A stretch of DNA of 64,000 nucleotides from Gemmatimonadota bacterium (GCA_020344215.1 CP070815.1:3429933-3493932); one strand, 5' to 3'; shown: positions 8,402 to 17,115, numbered from the stretch's first letter. Notes: generated from the sequence alone by a model not told the origin. A program made the numbers and translations.

Positions 8402-9507
8402 AGGTTCCACTGCTCGATTTGAAGCCGCAGTACGCGGCGATCAAGGACGAGATCCGTGAGGCGATCGACCGGGTCTGCGACTCGCAGTACTTCATCCTGG
8501 GGCCGGAGGTCGCCGATTTCGAGCGAGCGGTGGCGGAGTTTTGCGGGACGCGTTGTGCGGTGGGGATGTCGTCGGGCACCGACGCGTTGCTGGCGGCGCT
8601 GATGGCGATCGGCGTGGGTCCGAACGACGAAGTGATGACTTCGTCGTACTCGTTCTTTGCGTCGGCTGCGGTGATCGTGCGGCTGGGCGCGCGACCGGTC
8701 TTCGTCGACATCGATCCAGTCAGCTTCAACCTCGATCCCGAGGCTGCCGTATCGCGGATCACGCCGCGTAGCAGGGCGATCATGCCGGTGCACCTGTTCG
8801 GGCGCTGCGCCGACGTGGCGCCTATGATGGAGGCGGCCGAAGCCCACGGGCTGGTGGTGATCGAAGATGCGGCCCAGGCGCTTAGCGCGAAGGACGAAGC
8901 GGGCCGGCGCGCCGGGGCGCTCGGCCAGATGGGCTGCTTCTCCTTCTTCCCCAGCAAGAACCTCGGCGGGTTCGGCGACGGTGGGATGGTGACCACCGAC
9001 GACGAGGAGCTGGCCGAGATGTTGCGCGTGCTGCGCATGCAGGGCGGGGCGCCGAAATACGAGCACAAGGTGGTGGGCGGCAATTTCCGGCTCGACGCGC
9101 TACAGGCGGCGGTTCTGCGGGTAAAGCTGAAGTACCTGGACGGTTGGTCGGGGGGACGGCGGGCCAACGCCGATCGGTACCGGGCGCTGTTCGAGGAGAA
9201 CGGTCTCTTGGACCAGGTACGTGTCCCCGAAGACGTGCCCGGCCACGTCTACAACCAGTTCGTGATTCGCGTGCCGGACCGTGACCGGTTGCGCGAGTTC
9301 ATGACGGAGCGCGAGATCGGGACTGAGATCTATTACCCGATACCGCTGCACCTCCAGGAGAGCATGTCGTACCTGGGCTACAAGGAAGGTGATCTTCCCG
9401 AAGCGGAGGCGGCGGCGCGCGAGTCGCTGGCGCTCCCGGTATATCCGGAGCTGACCGAGGAGCAGCAGCGCTACGTCGTCGGCACTATCCGGGAGTTCTA
9501 CGGCTAG
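8398..9507 (+). CDS. DegT/DnrJ/EryC1/StrS-family sugar aminotransferase, WbpE/WlbC-like
   Basis: A 369-residue PLP enzyme starting MKVPLLDLKPQYAAIKDEI, typical of this family. It shows the substrate loop GMSSGTDALLAAL, the PLP-binding EDAAQAL and the Schiff-base lysine in FFPSKNLGGFGDGG. In the WbpB-E-D route it transfers an amino group to the 3-keto sugar made by the oxidoreductase. Together the three genes could make a UDP-2,3-diacetamido sugar or uronate. The expected 6-dehydrogenase (WbpA) and epimerase (WbpI) are not in this window. The stop TAG lies in a CTAG palindrome shared with the stop of the convergent btuD gene. Confidence 0.85.
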   Translation: MKVPLLDLKPQYAAIKDEIREAIDRVCDSQYFILGPEVADFERAVAEFCGTRCAVGMSSGTDALLAALMAIGVGPNDEVMTSSYSFFASAAVIVRLGARPVFVDIDPVSFNLDPEAAVSRITPRSRAIMPVHLFGRCADVAPMMEAAEAHGLVVIEDAAQALSAKDEAGRRAGALGQMGCFSFFPSKNLGGFGDGGMVTTDDEELAEMLRVLRMQGGAPKYEHKVVGGNFRLDALQAAVLRVKLKYLDGWSGGRRANADRYRALFEENGLLDQVRVPEDVPGHVYNQFVIRVPDRDRLREFMTEREIGTEIYYPIPLHLQESMSYLGYKEGDLPEAEAAARESLALPVYPELTEEQQRYVVGTIREFYG

Positions 9508-10316
9508 TCTTCGCCGGTCAGCGGCGTGATCTGCGGTGCTCCCGCATCTCGGCCGGGCCCGGGGTGCGGCGCCACCACCACCGACCACTGGTAGACCCTC
9601 TCGATGATCTCCCGCGATAGGATATCCGCGGGCCTGCCTTCCGCGGCGGAGTGCCCGCCCTCAAGCAACAACAAGCGATCGGCGTAGCGCGCCGCCAGGT
9701 TCAGGTTATGGGTCACGAGCACGACGGTCACGCCATCTCTGTGTGTCAGCTCGGCGAGCAGGTCGAAGATCGTCATCTCGTGGCGGATGTCGAGTGAGAC
9801 GGTCGGCTCGTCGAGCACCAGGGTTTCCGGCCGCTGGGCCAGCGCCCGTGCGATGAGGGCGCGCTGGCGCTCGCCGCCGGAGAGCCTGGAGATCGGCCGC
9901 TCCGCCAGCTCGGTCACATCGCAGCGACCCAGCGCCTCCTCGATCGCCTCCTGGTCTTCGCGGCCCGGGCGGCCCAAGACGCCGAGGTGTGGGTAGCGTC
10001 CCATCGCCACCATCTCGCGGACGGTGATGGGAAACGCCATCTCTTCTCCCTGGGGCACGGCTCCGATCCGTTGGGCGAGCGCTCTGCGACCCCAATCGGC
10101 GACGCGCCGGCCCGTGTAACAGACTTCACCTGCCTCCGGATGCAGAGCGCCGAGCAGCAGCTTGAGCAGGGTGGACTTACCGGAACCGTTGGGGCCGATG
10201 ATGGCGTAGAGTGAACCGGCAGCTACCTGCAACTCGACGCCGTCGAGGGCCGGTCGTGGCGTGCCCTCGTAGCTGAAGCGAAGCCCTCGCACCTCGAAGA
10301 CCTGCGTCTCGGTCAC
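9504..10316 (-). CDS. btuD: B12 ABC transporter ATP-binding protein, BtuD-like
   Basis: This ABC ATPase of 270 residues has Walker A GPNGSGKST, signature LSGGERQRALIARAL, Walker B TLVLDEPT and the switch histidine in LVTHNLNLAA. FecE/BtuD-type ATPases energise uptake through a FecCD permease. The GTG start at 10316 overlaps the permease stop (GTGA); an upstream extension of the same frame runs through the permease gene and is not coding. It is the last gene of a riboswitch-controlled operon, which is the main reason to call B12 rather than iron-siderophore or haem as substrate. Confidence 0.85.
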   Translation of the reverse strand: MTETQVFEVRGLRFSYEGTPRPALDGVELQVAAGSLYAIIGPNGSGKSTLLKLLLGALHPEAGEVCYTGRRVADWGRRALAQRIGAVPQGEEMAFPITVREMVAMGRYPHLGVLGRPGREDQEAIEEALGRCDVTELAERPISRLSGGERQRALIARALAQRPETLVLDEPTVSLDIRHEMTIFDLLAELTHRDGVTVVLVTHNLNLAARYADRLLLLEGGHSAAEGRPADILSREIIERVYQWSVVVAPHPGPGRDAGAPQITPLTGED

Positions 10317-11305
10317 ACGACCCTCCGGGTGAGCAGTACGACGAAGAGCGGCACGCCGACCAACGCGGTGATGACACCGACCGGTAGCTCGGCAGGTGCC
10401 GCCGCGGTGCGCGCCACGGTGTCGGCGGCCAGCATGAAGCCGCCACCGAGCAGGAGCGAGGCGGGCAACAGTAGCTGGTGATCGCTCCCCCACATCAGTC
10501 GGATCGCGTGCGGGACGATGAGTCCGACGAATCCGATCACGCCGCTCACCGCCACGCCCGCAGCGACGAGCAGCGAAGCGATGAGGTAGGAGGCGAGCTT
10601 TACGCGTTCGACGTTCGTTCCCAGGTAGAGCGCCGTCTGCTCGCCCATCGCCAGCAGGTTGAGCGGGCGCGCCATCAACAGGAGGACGGCGATCGCCGGC
10701 ACGAGATAGGCCGTGAGCAGCAAGACCGCTGGCCAATCGGCCGCCGCGAGGCTGCCCATCATCCAGAGCCCGGCGGAGCGATAGGCCTCCGCCGATGCGA
10801 AGGTCAGGAGCAACAGAATCAGGGCGTGGAAGAACGCTCCCACAACGACGCCGGCGAGCAGCAGCACGCGCGTATCGAACCCGCGGGCGGCGCGGGCTGC
10901 GATGCGGAGCACCAGCGTGATGGCGAACAGCGCGCCCACGAGAGCGGCGAGCGGTAGCGACCAGGGCGCGTAGAGGTTCCAGCCGAGCACGACGGCTGCC
11001 ACGGCACCGACCGCCGCGCCGCCCGATACGCCGAGCACGTAAGGCTCGGCCAACGGGTTGCGGAGTAGCGCTTGGAAGACGGCACCGGCGAGCCCCAGCG
11101 AGCCGCCGACCAGTACGGCGAGTGCGGCGCGCGGGAGTCGCAGGTTGAGAACGATCGTGCGCGCCGGATCTTCGCCGCCCCCGCCGAGCGCGTCGAGCAC
11201 GGCACGCAGCGGCAGGTCGGCGGCGCCCAGTGCGATGCTCACGACCAGCACTAAGGCGGTGAGCAGCGCCAGGGATAGAAGGCGAAGCGAGTTACGCACG
11301 GTCAC
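10313..11305 (-). CDS. btuC: B12 ABC transporter permease, BtuC-like (FecCD family)
   Basis: The 330-residue protein is hydrophobic throughout, consistent with about ten membrane helices, and has FecCD-family segments LRLPRAALAVLVGGSLGLAG, GVSGGAAVGA and GFVGLIVPHAIRLMWG. It forms the inner-membrane channel with the BtuD ATPase and receives ligand from the BtuF protein. Translation starts at GTG, two bases after the btuF stop. FecCD permeases also carry siderophores and haem; the cobalamin riboswitch upstream of the operon decides the call. Confidence 0.85.
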   Translation of the reverse strand: MTVRNSLRLLSLALLTALVLVVSIALGAADLPLRAVLDALGGGGEDPARTIVLNLRLPRAALAVLVGGSLGLAGAVFQALLRNPLAEPYVLGVSGGAAVGAVAAVVLGWNLYAPWSLPLAALVGALFAITLVLRIAARAARGFDTRVLLLAGVVVGAFFHALILLLLTFASAEAYRSAGLWMMGSLAAADWPAVLLLTAYLVPAIAVLLLMARPLNLLAMGEQTALYLGTNVERVKLASYLIASLLVAAGVAVSGVIGFVGLIVPHAIRLMWGSDHQLLLPASLLLGGGFMLAADTVARTAAAPAELPVGVITALVGVPLFVVLLTRRVV

Positions 11306-11307
11306 CG

Positions 11308-12198
11308 CTACGCGCCGTCCTGGAACGCTTCAGGGTGGAGGAGGCGGGCGAGCTGGCGCGCCGCCTCTGTGACGCGCGGCCCCGGCCGGTTGTAGAGGTT
11401 CGCATCGATCTGCAGCACGCGCCCGTCGCGCACGGCCTGCAGGTCGCGCCAGCCCGGCGCGGCGCGCAGGCGCTCGGCGTCGACGGGAATCTCCTCGGTG
11501 TACGACAGGAGCACGATGTCGGGCTGGCGGTTCAGCACCTCCTCGAGGCTCACCGTGGGCCAGAGACCGGGCGCGTCTTCGAAGATGTTGCGGCCGCCGG
11601 CGATCTCGATGAGCTCGTCTACGTACGTGCCGGCTCCTGTTGTCGTCGGCGGCTCGTACCAGACGACGTAGAAGACGGTGAGCCGCTCGTGTCCGGCCAC
11701 GGCCCGCTCGATCGCGTCGAGCTCGGCGTCGGTGGCTGCCACGAGTGATGCGGCAGCCCACTTCAGGCCGAGCATGTCCCCCAGCTCGCGCGTGGTGCGC
11801 TCGATATCGGCCAGCGTCTGGATCTGCGGCGTGTAAACCGTTACGCCGAGCTCGGCGAGCCGGTCGATCACCGAGCGCGACGCGTTGTCGGGCCAGGCGA
11901 TCACGAGGTCGGGCTCGAGCATGGTGAGCCCCTCGAGGCTGGGCGTGAGCCCCTGGCCGACCGACGGCAGGTGGGCCAGCGCAGGGTCGGTGTCGAAGTC
12001 GCTGCGCGCCACAAGCCGGTCGGCTGCGCCGAGCGCGACGATCGTCTCGGTGATCGACGGTATGAGGGAGACGATCCGTTGAGGTGGCTCGTCGAGCTTG
12101 ATGCCGACGTCGGCGCCGGGTGTAGCTTCCCGCTCGCCGGAGCAGGCGCTGGCCGCGAGGAGCAGGCATGCTAGCAGCAGTCGAACGTGCTTTCTCAC
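11308..12198 (-). CDS. btuF: B12-binding lipoprotein, BtuF-like
   Basis: The 296-residue protein has a lipoprotein signal ending LLLAASAC (Cys 19) and a class III binding-protein fold. Motifs include RIVSLIPSITETIVALGAAD and LEPDLVIAWPDN, as in BtuF/FhuD-type proteins, which deliver ligand to a BtuCD-type importer. The GTG start overlaps the last base of the preceding stop (TAGTG), so it is coupled to the beta-propeller gene. It lies second in order of substrate flow, after the outer-membrane components. Confidence 0.83.
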   Translation of the reverse strand: MRKHVRLLLACLLLAASACSGEREATPGADVGIKLDEPPQRIVSLIPSITETIVALGAADRLVARSDFDTDPALAHLPSVGQGLTPSLEGLTMLEPDLVIAWPDNASRSVIDRLAELGVTVYTPQIQTLADIERTTRELGDMLGLKWAAASLVAATDAELDAIERAVAGHERLTVFYVVWYEPPTTTGAGTYVDELIEIAGGRNIFEDAPGLWPTVSLEEVLNRQPDIVLLSYTEEIPVDAERLRAAPGWRDLQAVRDGRVLQIDANLYNRPGPRVTEAARQLARLLHPEAFQDGA

Positions 12199-13241
12199 TA
12201 CTCTTCCACGTGAGCAAAGGTGATGGCCATAGGACAGACACCGACGTCGATTTCGCTGTCGAAGACGCGCTGTGCGTCGAGCCGGATAGCGACACTGGGC
12301 GCGACGCAGTCGCCGGGAATCAGCGTGTAGAGGCGATCGTCCGAGTCGATACCGACACCGCTGGAGATGCTGTGGCCCTCAACGACCAGCGGCTCGTCGG
12401 GCGGATTGATGAAGCTGTCGCCGACGGCGTCCCAGACGGCGATGCCGTACCCGAATGAGCTGATATGGGCGTAGCCTGCGGCGTCGAACGCGATGTCGCC
12501 GGGAAACTCGCCGAACCCGCCATGGTGCTCGACTTCGTCGAGCGTCGTCGGGTTCACCACCGAGAGGCTGCCATTCCCATCCCCGAAAGCGCCGGAGTTC
12601 ACGATGTAGAGCAGCCCGTCGGGCCCGAACTCGGCCGCCGAGGGATTGAAGCCGGTGAGGAAGATCGAGCCGACCACCGTGTTCGACGACGCATCGATGG
12701 CCGAGACGATGCCCTGGCGGGCCGGCCGGAAGTCGAGGCCGAGCTCGGCATTGAGCACCAACACGGTGTCACCCAACACCGCCAGCGCCTGTGGGAAAAC
12801 GCCGACCGGTATCTCGGCGCCCGCCGTCCCAGCCGAGACGTTCACCACGCTGACCGAGCCCAAGTTCGGGTTGGCGACGTAGGCTATCGAGTCGTTGAGG
12901 AACGCCGCGCCGGTCGCGCCCGAGTTGTCGGGTAGCGGTACGCTGCTGACGTCGCCGGTCGTCAGGTCGACAACGGCGGCCGCCGGGAAGAAGCCGAGCG
13001 GCACGACGACGATGTTCCCGCGCGCTGCGACGCTCACCGGCGAGCCGGCCGCGGCGAGCCCGATAGCGCTGGCGAGTTCGGGACTGTCGGTGGGGAAGAC
13101 GGTGATCGAGAGATCGATGCTGTTGAGCACGACCGCGGTTTCCACGCCGGTCATCGGCGCGACTCCCGTCGTGTCGTCGCACGCGGCGATCGGGATGGCG
13201 AGGGCGAGGACGAGAGCGAGCTGGTGGCGCACGGGATTCAT
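12198..13241 (-). CDS. BtuG-like beta-propeller lipoprotein
   Basis: The 347-residue lipoprotein (lipobox AIPIAAC, then DD) consists of YncE-like propeller blades: repeats such as DSIAYVANPNLGSVSVVNV and ARGNIVVVPLGFFPAAAVVD recur across the whole length. In Bacteroides, the surface lipoprotein BtuG is a beta-propeller that binds B12 very tightly and sits on BtuB. This gene is directly between btuB and btuF in a B12-riboswitch operon, so a BtuG-like role is the best inference. Acidic residues straight after the lipidated cysteine recall surface-export signals of Bacteroidetes. It could otherwise be a generic YncE-type propeller. Confidence 0.7.
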   Translation of the reverse strand: MNPVRHQLALVLALAIPIAACDDTTGVAPMTGVETAVVLNSIDLSITVFPTDSPELASAIGLAAAGSPVSVAARGNIVVVPLGFFPAAAVVDLTTGDVSSVPLPDNSGATGAAFLNDSIAYVANPNLGSVSVVNVSAGTAGAEIPVGVFPQALAVLGDTVLVLNAELGLDFRPARQGIVSAIDASSNTVVGSIFLTGFNPSAAEFGPDGLLYIVNSGAFGDGNGSLSVVNPTTLDEVEHHGGFGEFPGDIAFDAAGYAHISSFGYGIAVWDAVGDSFINPPDEPLVVEGHSISSGVGIDSDDRLYTLIPGDCVAPSVAIRLDAQRVFDSEIDVGVCPMAITFAHVEE

Positions 13242-13254
13242 TCCTCTCCTTGGT

Positions 13255-15504
13255 TCATCGCGGCCGGGCGGCGAACTCGAGGCGGATGACGCGTCCGGGC
13301 TCCGGGTATCCGAAGATCATCGAGTCGTCGTTGTCGAACAGGCGGTCGACGCCGATCGCCGGTGTGATCTGCCAGTTGCCGGCGTCGAAGTCACGACGCA
13401 GGCGCAGGTCGACGGTCCAGTAGGGCTCGAGTGCGTTGAGCGGTGCGGGCACCGGGTAGCGTTTCCCCATGTAGCGTGCGTCGGCGGCGATCTCCCAGCG
13501 TGCCGGCGCCCAGCGGGCAGCAATGCTGGCGCTGTGCCGCGGCCGGTACATGACCTGTACCGTGTCGTCGCCCGGGCGGTCGTAGGTGACGCGGGTGTAG
13601 CCGTAAGCAGTCCGTAAGGTGAGACTCTGCGGCGCGAGCTCGATGCTTGCTTCCACGTCGACCCCGCGCCGCCTCACATCGAAGTTCCGCGGGCTCCAGA
13701 CGAAGCGGAAGTCGGGCGCCCAGATGATCATGTCCTTCACGTCGGCGATGTAGGCGTCGACGGCGAGCCGGCCGTAGGTGGCGCGAGCGATGCGCCCCTC
13801 GAGGGCGGTGCCGAAGCTGAGGTCGCTCGGCACCCGCTCGGCGCGCAGCTCCGGATTCGGCTCCACCATCACGCCCTCCCTGAAGAACTGGTCGCCGAAG
13901 GTGGGCGGGCTGTAACTGCTGGCGTGACGCAGGTGGAACGAAGCGTACGCGGCGCTGGCCGTGAGCGTGAGCTCGTGGGTCAGGCGCCAGAGGCGCTCGA
14001 GGCCGTCGCGATCGAGCCGCAGCGCGGCGCGTAGCTGCGGGCTTCCGCCAGGGGCGGCGAGTTGGGCGGCGGCGAAGAGGCCGAGGTCGAACCGACCGCC
14101 GGGTGCCGACTCGTCGAACGCATCGCTCTCGTAGCTCTGGCCGCGCAGCTCGAGACCGGCTGACAGCGAGTTCAGATGGTGGCTGGGCGATGTCTCGGCA
14201 ACGAAACGCCCGCCGAGGGCGAGGGCGTCGGTGCGGCTGTCATACTGCGGGCCGAACGGCGGCTCCGGGTCCGAAAGGTGCGCCCTCTGGAAGACGCCAT
14301 AGACGCTCGCCGATAGGCGCGTGGCCTCGTTCTGACGCTGCCAGCCGGCCTGGCCGTTCCAGCGCGTGAGCTCCTCTCGCGCGTCGGGCGTCGCTTGATA
14401 GCTGGGACCGGGGAGTCCGCGGTCCAACCGGGTGAAGCCGGCGCGGATTCGCAGGTCACCGCCGGCGGCAGTCGTTGTCGCGGCGGCGAATACATTCGCC
14501 TCGGAGAGGTCATTGTTAGCCCGCGTCTCGCTGCCGCCGCCCAGGCCGTCCGGCCTTTGGTACTCGAACTCTCCGCCGATGGTGCGCGCATAACCGCCGG
14601 CCGACCAGGTGAAACCTGGGCCGCCGTTGCTCGTCTCCGCAGAGGCTGACCAGCTACCGAGCGACCCGGTCTCGAGTCGTGCCAGCAAAGGCACCGCGTG
14701 TTGCCGCGTCTCGATGAGCACCACACCGGCCTCGGCGCCGGGGCCAAAGCGCGCCGACTGACTTCCCTTGAGAACAGTGACCGACTCGATCTGCGATGCG
14801 GGGACGGTAGAGAGGTCGGCGGCGCCGGTCAGCGGGTCGCCAAGCGGCGCGCCGTCGAGCAGTACGAGTACCTGGTCGGCGGAACCTCCCCGGACGCTCA
14901 CCGTTTGCCGCCCGACGGGCCCGCGGCGCTCGACCACGAGACCTGCGCGCCCCTCGAGCAAGCCTGCCGCGCTGTGCTCGCCGCTACGCTCGATCTCGTC
15001 GCGGTTGATGGCGATCACACCGGGCGCGGCTTCGTCGCTCTCCGTCAGGCGCGCTTCCGCGCTGACCCCCTCCAGCCTGATGGGCCGGACGCCCAGCCGC
15101 ACAGCGAGCCAGGCGGTCTCGCCGTTGCGGATCTCGATTTCCCGGTGCTGCGGCTTGTAGCCGAGGCGTGTGATCCACACAGAATGCCTGCCCGGCTCGA
15201 GACCGCGCGTCCGGAACTCACCGCGCCCGTCGCTGAGGGTAATAAGTCCGGTCCCAACAACCTCGACGAGCGCGTTCTCCACAGGCGCACCGGTGATGGC
15301 GTCGGTGGCGCGACCGCTCAGCTCGCCGGGGTACTGGGCGTCAGTCGCTCGAGCTGCCGCGACGAGAAGGAACGCAGCGATGGCGGCGCGGCGGATGAGG
15401 ATGGAGAGGTGGAAGCCGGAGCCGTGCCGGCCGACGGGATATAGCGAGTTCCGGGGCCGTCGCTGGCCTGAGTGAAGGACCGTTGGCAAAAACAAAGCCC
15501 GCAC
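13255..15504 (-). CDS. btuB: TonB-dependent outer-membrane receptor, BtuB-like
   Basis: A signal-like segment (IRRAAIAAFLLVAAARATDA, about residues 37-56) is followed by a carboxypeptidase-like domain (ELSGRATDAITGAPVENALV) found in many FCB-group receptors. A plug domain follows (QTVSVRGGSADQVLVLLDGA, IESVTVLKGSQSARFGPGA), then a beta-barrel to the end, 749 residues in all from the first start. It imports B12 across the outer membrane with TonB energy. The start is uncertain: the GTG at 15504, with AGGG upstream, lies within the 3' arm of the riboswitch terminator, and the only in-frame alternatives before the signal segment are TTG codons at 15495 and 15489. It is the first gene of the operon. 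Confidence 0.85.
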   Translation of the reverse strand: MRALFLPTVLHSGQRRPRNSLYPVGRHGSGFHLSILIRRAAIAAFLLVAAARATDAQYPGELSGRATDAITGAPVENALVEVVGTGLITLSDGRGEFRTRGLEPGRHSVWITRLGYKPQHREIEIRNGETAWLAVRLGVRPIRLEGVSAEARLTESDEAAPGVIAINRDEIERSGEHSAAGLLEGRAGLVVERRGPVGRQTVSVRGGSADQVLVLLDGAPLGDPLTGAADLSTVPASQIESVTVLKGSQSARFGPGAEAGVVLIETRQHAVPLLARLETGSLGSWSASAETSNGGPGFTWSAGGYARTIGGEFEYQRPDGLGGGSETRANNDLSEANVFAAATTTAAGGDLRIRAGFTRLDRGLPGPSYQATPDAREELTRWNGQAGWQRQNEATRLSASVYGVFQRAHLSDPEPPFGPQYDSRTDALALGGRFVAETSPSHHLNSLSAGLELRGQSYESDAFDESAPGGRFDLGLFAAAQLAAPGGSPQLRAALRLDRDGLERLWRLTHELTLTASAAYASFHLRHASSYSPPTFGDQFFREGVMVEPNPELRAERVPSDLSFGTALEGRIARATYGRLAVDAYIADVKDMIIWAPDFRFVWSPRNFDVRRRGVDVEASIELAPQSLTLRTAYGYTRVTYDRPGDDTVQVMYRPRHSASIAARWAPARWEIAADARYMGKRYPVPAPLNALEPYWTVDLRLRRDFDAGNWQITPAIGVDRLFDNDDSMIFGYPEPGRVIRLEFAARPR

Positions 15505-15539
15505 GTCTTGCCCTGGAAGAGTGCCGTGGCGTGCGAGGC
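15487..15539 (-). terminator. Riboswitch intrinsic terminator
   Basis: Reading the minus strand, GCCTCGCACG pairs with CGTGCGGGC (nine pairs, one bulged T) and is followed by TTTGTTTTT. The first three bases of the 5' arm also belong to the aptamer P1 stem, so aptamer and terminator can influence each other. The likely btuB start codon is in the 3' arm. Confidence 0.7.
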
Positions 15540-15696
15540 GGAACAGGTCTCCTGACTCGAGGCAACCGAGCCCGCCTTCCCAGGATCTCCCGCGAGTCCC
15601 AGTGGCGTGGTGGGCTGGCTTCTTCCGGCGTTGTGCCGGGCCTCACACAGTGGCGGGGCCGTGCCGGATTCTCACCGGCTTCCGAGTTGTTCCGCC
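15537..15696 (-). ncRNA. Cobalamin riboswitch aptamer
   Basis: On the minus strand the conserved blocks occur in order: GCCGGTGAGAATCCGGC, then CCCCGCCACTGTG, then the B12-box equivalent AGTCAGGAGACCTGTTCC. The ends GGCGGAACA and TGTTCCGCC pair perfectly over nine bases as P1. This is the adenosyl/methyl-cobalamin riboswitch class that lowers uptake gene expression when B12 is plentiful. It sits between a sigma-70-type promoter and btuB, so it controls the whole five-gene operon. Confidence 0.92.
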
Positions 15697-15724
15697 CGCC
15701 GTTGTGCTCCTAGTTGTCAGTGAC

Positions 15725-15754
15725 ACTCTAGGTCGGGTGCGTGGTCGTTGTCAA
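15725..15754 (-). promoter_or_regulatory. Promoter of the B12 uptake operon
   Basis: The minus strand reads TTGACA, an 18-base spacer and TAGAGT. The -35 is a consensus match, and the position is about 30 bases before the riboswitch aptamer, as expected for transcription starting near 15718. Confidence 0.65.
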
Positions 15755-15768
15755 GTTCCAGCGTGCGC

Positions 15769-16596
15769 TCAGTACGCGCTGCCTGCCGGGGCCTTCTTAC
15801 TCGAACGCACCCACTCGCCGAAGACGATGACCATCGCCACCACCATGACCAGCGCCGTGCCCAGCTTCATGATGCCGGCGGCGAGCTGCTGGTCGCTCAG
15901 CGCCGACGTGCCCGGTATCGGCGGTGCCAGCTCGTAGGTCGCGTAGGCGGGAAACCTAGAGAACAAGAGAATGAAGAAGGGCGGCCGGATGATGATCCCA
16001 TTGAGCCCCAGGTAGGCCAGCTTGAACATCGGCAGGAAGCGCGGCCAGGCGGGCACGGGAGCGATGAGCGGCCACCAGAAGACGAGCCCGGCGACGAGCC
16101 ACGCCATGTCGAGGGCGAAGGCGCCGACCTGCGAGCTCATGAACGGATCGACCAGCGACGGCCAGTGGGTGACCGTGATGATGACGTTGAAGATGAAGAA
16201 GGCGACGAGCGGCTGCGCCGTGTTGCGCAGCGTTGCCACGGTGCGCGGGCGGTCGTTGAGCTTCTCGTAGCTGGAGGCGGGGAAACCCAAAAGGAACAGC
16301 GGCGGCGCGACGAGCGCGATCAGCATGTACTGCACCATGTGCACGCTGGCCAGGTAACCCATGCCCAGCGGTGCGATGGGCCAGTCGAGGGCCAGCCACA
16401 GCGAGAAGAGTCCCAGGGCGAAGAAGACGATGCGGCTCCGTCGCTGGGCGCAGTCCTTTAGAGCTGAAGGCTCGAGTCGACGCAGGTGCAGCCAGTAGGC
16501 GACGGCGATCAAGATGATGAACACCCAGACACCGATGTAGGGCTGCCAGGTCCAGTCCCAGGCGACGCCCTGGGACGAGGTGCACCAGAGCCTCAT
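15769..16596 (-). CDS. ctaG: Cytochrome c oxidase assembly protein, CtaG/caa3 type
   Basis: The 275-residue protein has about seven membrane helices, with the family features LGLFSLWLALDWPIAPLG, SVHMVQYMLIALVAPPLFLLG and HWPSLVDPFMSS, typical of the caa3-CtaG family involved in CuA/CuB assembly of haem-copper oxidases. Histidines and methionines lie in the helices as possible copper ligands. It is the last gene of a sco-PCu(A)C-ctaG run, starting three bases after the chaperone stop. The context of three copper-delivery proteins makes the assignment firm. Confidence 0.85.
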   Translation of the reverse strand: MRLWCTSSQGVAWDWTWQPYIGVWVFIILIAVAYWLHLRRLEPSALKDCAQRRSRIVFFALGLFSLWLALDWPIAPLGMGYLASVHMVQYMLIALVAPPLFLLGFPASSYEKLNDRPRTVATLRNTAQPLVAFFIFNVIITVTHWPSLVDPFMSSQVGAFALDMAWLVAGLVFWWPLIAPVPAWPRFLPMFKLAYLGLNGIIIRPPFFILLFSRFPAYATYELAPPIPGTSALSDQQLAAGIMKLGTALVMVVAMVIVFGEWVRSSKKAPAGSAY

Positions 16597-16599
16597 CTG

Positions 16600-17115
16600 T
16601 TATCGGCTGTCCTGCGGATTTCGCTGCGCCGCGCTGCCGACGAGCTCTTCCACATCTTCGTGGCGGATGACGCGGGCGCGTGCGACCACTTCGCCGGCGT
16701 GGCGGAAGCGGAGTGTCACGTCGAAGCGGTCGTTGGGGAAGAGATTCTGCGTGAGCTCGAGGAGCATCACGTGGTAGCCGCCGGGTGCGAGGTCGACGCG
16801 GCCACCGGCGGGCACCGGCAGCGCGTCCACCGGCACCATCTTCATCGTGCCGCCTTCCTGCTCGGTGCGATGGATCTCGGCGACCTCGGCCGCCATCGTG
16901 GAAACGGCCAACAGCTCGTCGTCGACGTCACCGTTGTTCGTCACCGAGAAGTACATTGCGGCCCGTTCACCGGTCACCGGCTCTGTGACGAAGACCTGCG
17001 AGACCTCGAGGTCGATGCTCTCCGGCGTCTCCCGCGATGCGCAAGCGAGCGCGGTCGTGACGGCGAGGACGAGGATCGCGTGATGCCGGATTGTGTGTGT
17101 TCGGTTCGTCATCAT
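16600..17115 (-). CDS. Copper chaperone PCu(A)C lipoprotein
   Basis: The 171-residue protein has a lipobox TTALAC (Cys 25) and a PCu(A)C (DUF461) domain. The copper-binding pattern is visible: His in AEIHRT, Met in GGTMKM, and the H-x-M pair in GYHVMLLEL. It hands Cu(I) to the CuA site of cytochrome oxidase together with Sco. I start it at the ATG at 17115, which overlaps the sco stop as TGATG; an upstream extension runs antisense to nothing but lies inside sco. The order sco, PCu(A)C, ctaG indicates an oxidase maturation operon. Confidence 0.87.
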   Translation of the reverse strand: MMTNRTHTIRHHAILVLAVTTALACASRETPESIDLEVSQVFVTEPVTGERAAMYFSVTNNGDVDDELLAVSTMAAEVAEIHRTEQEGGTMKMVPVDALPVPAGGRVDLAPGGYHVMLLELTQNLFPNDRFDVTLRFRHAGEVVARARVIRHEDVEELVGSAAQRNPQDSR

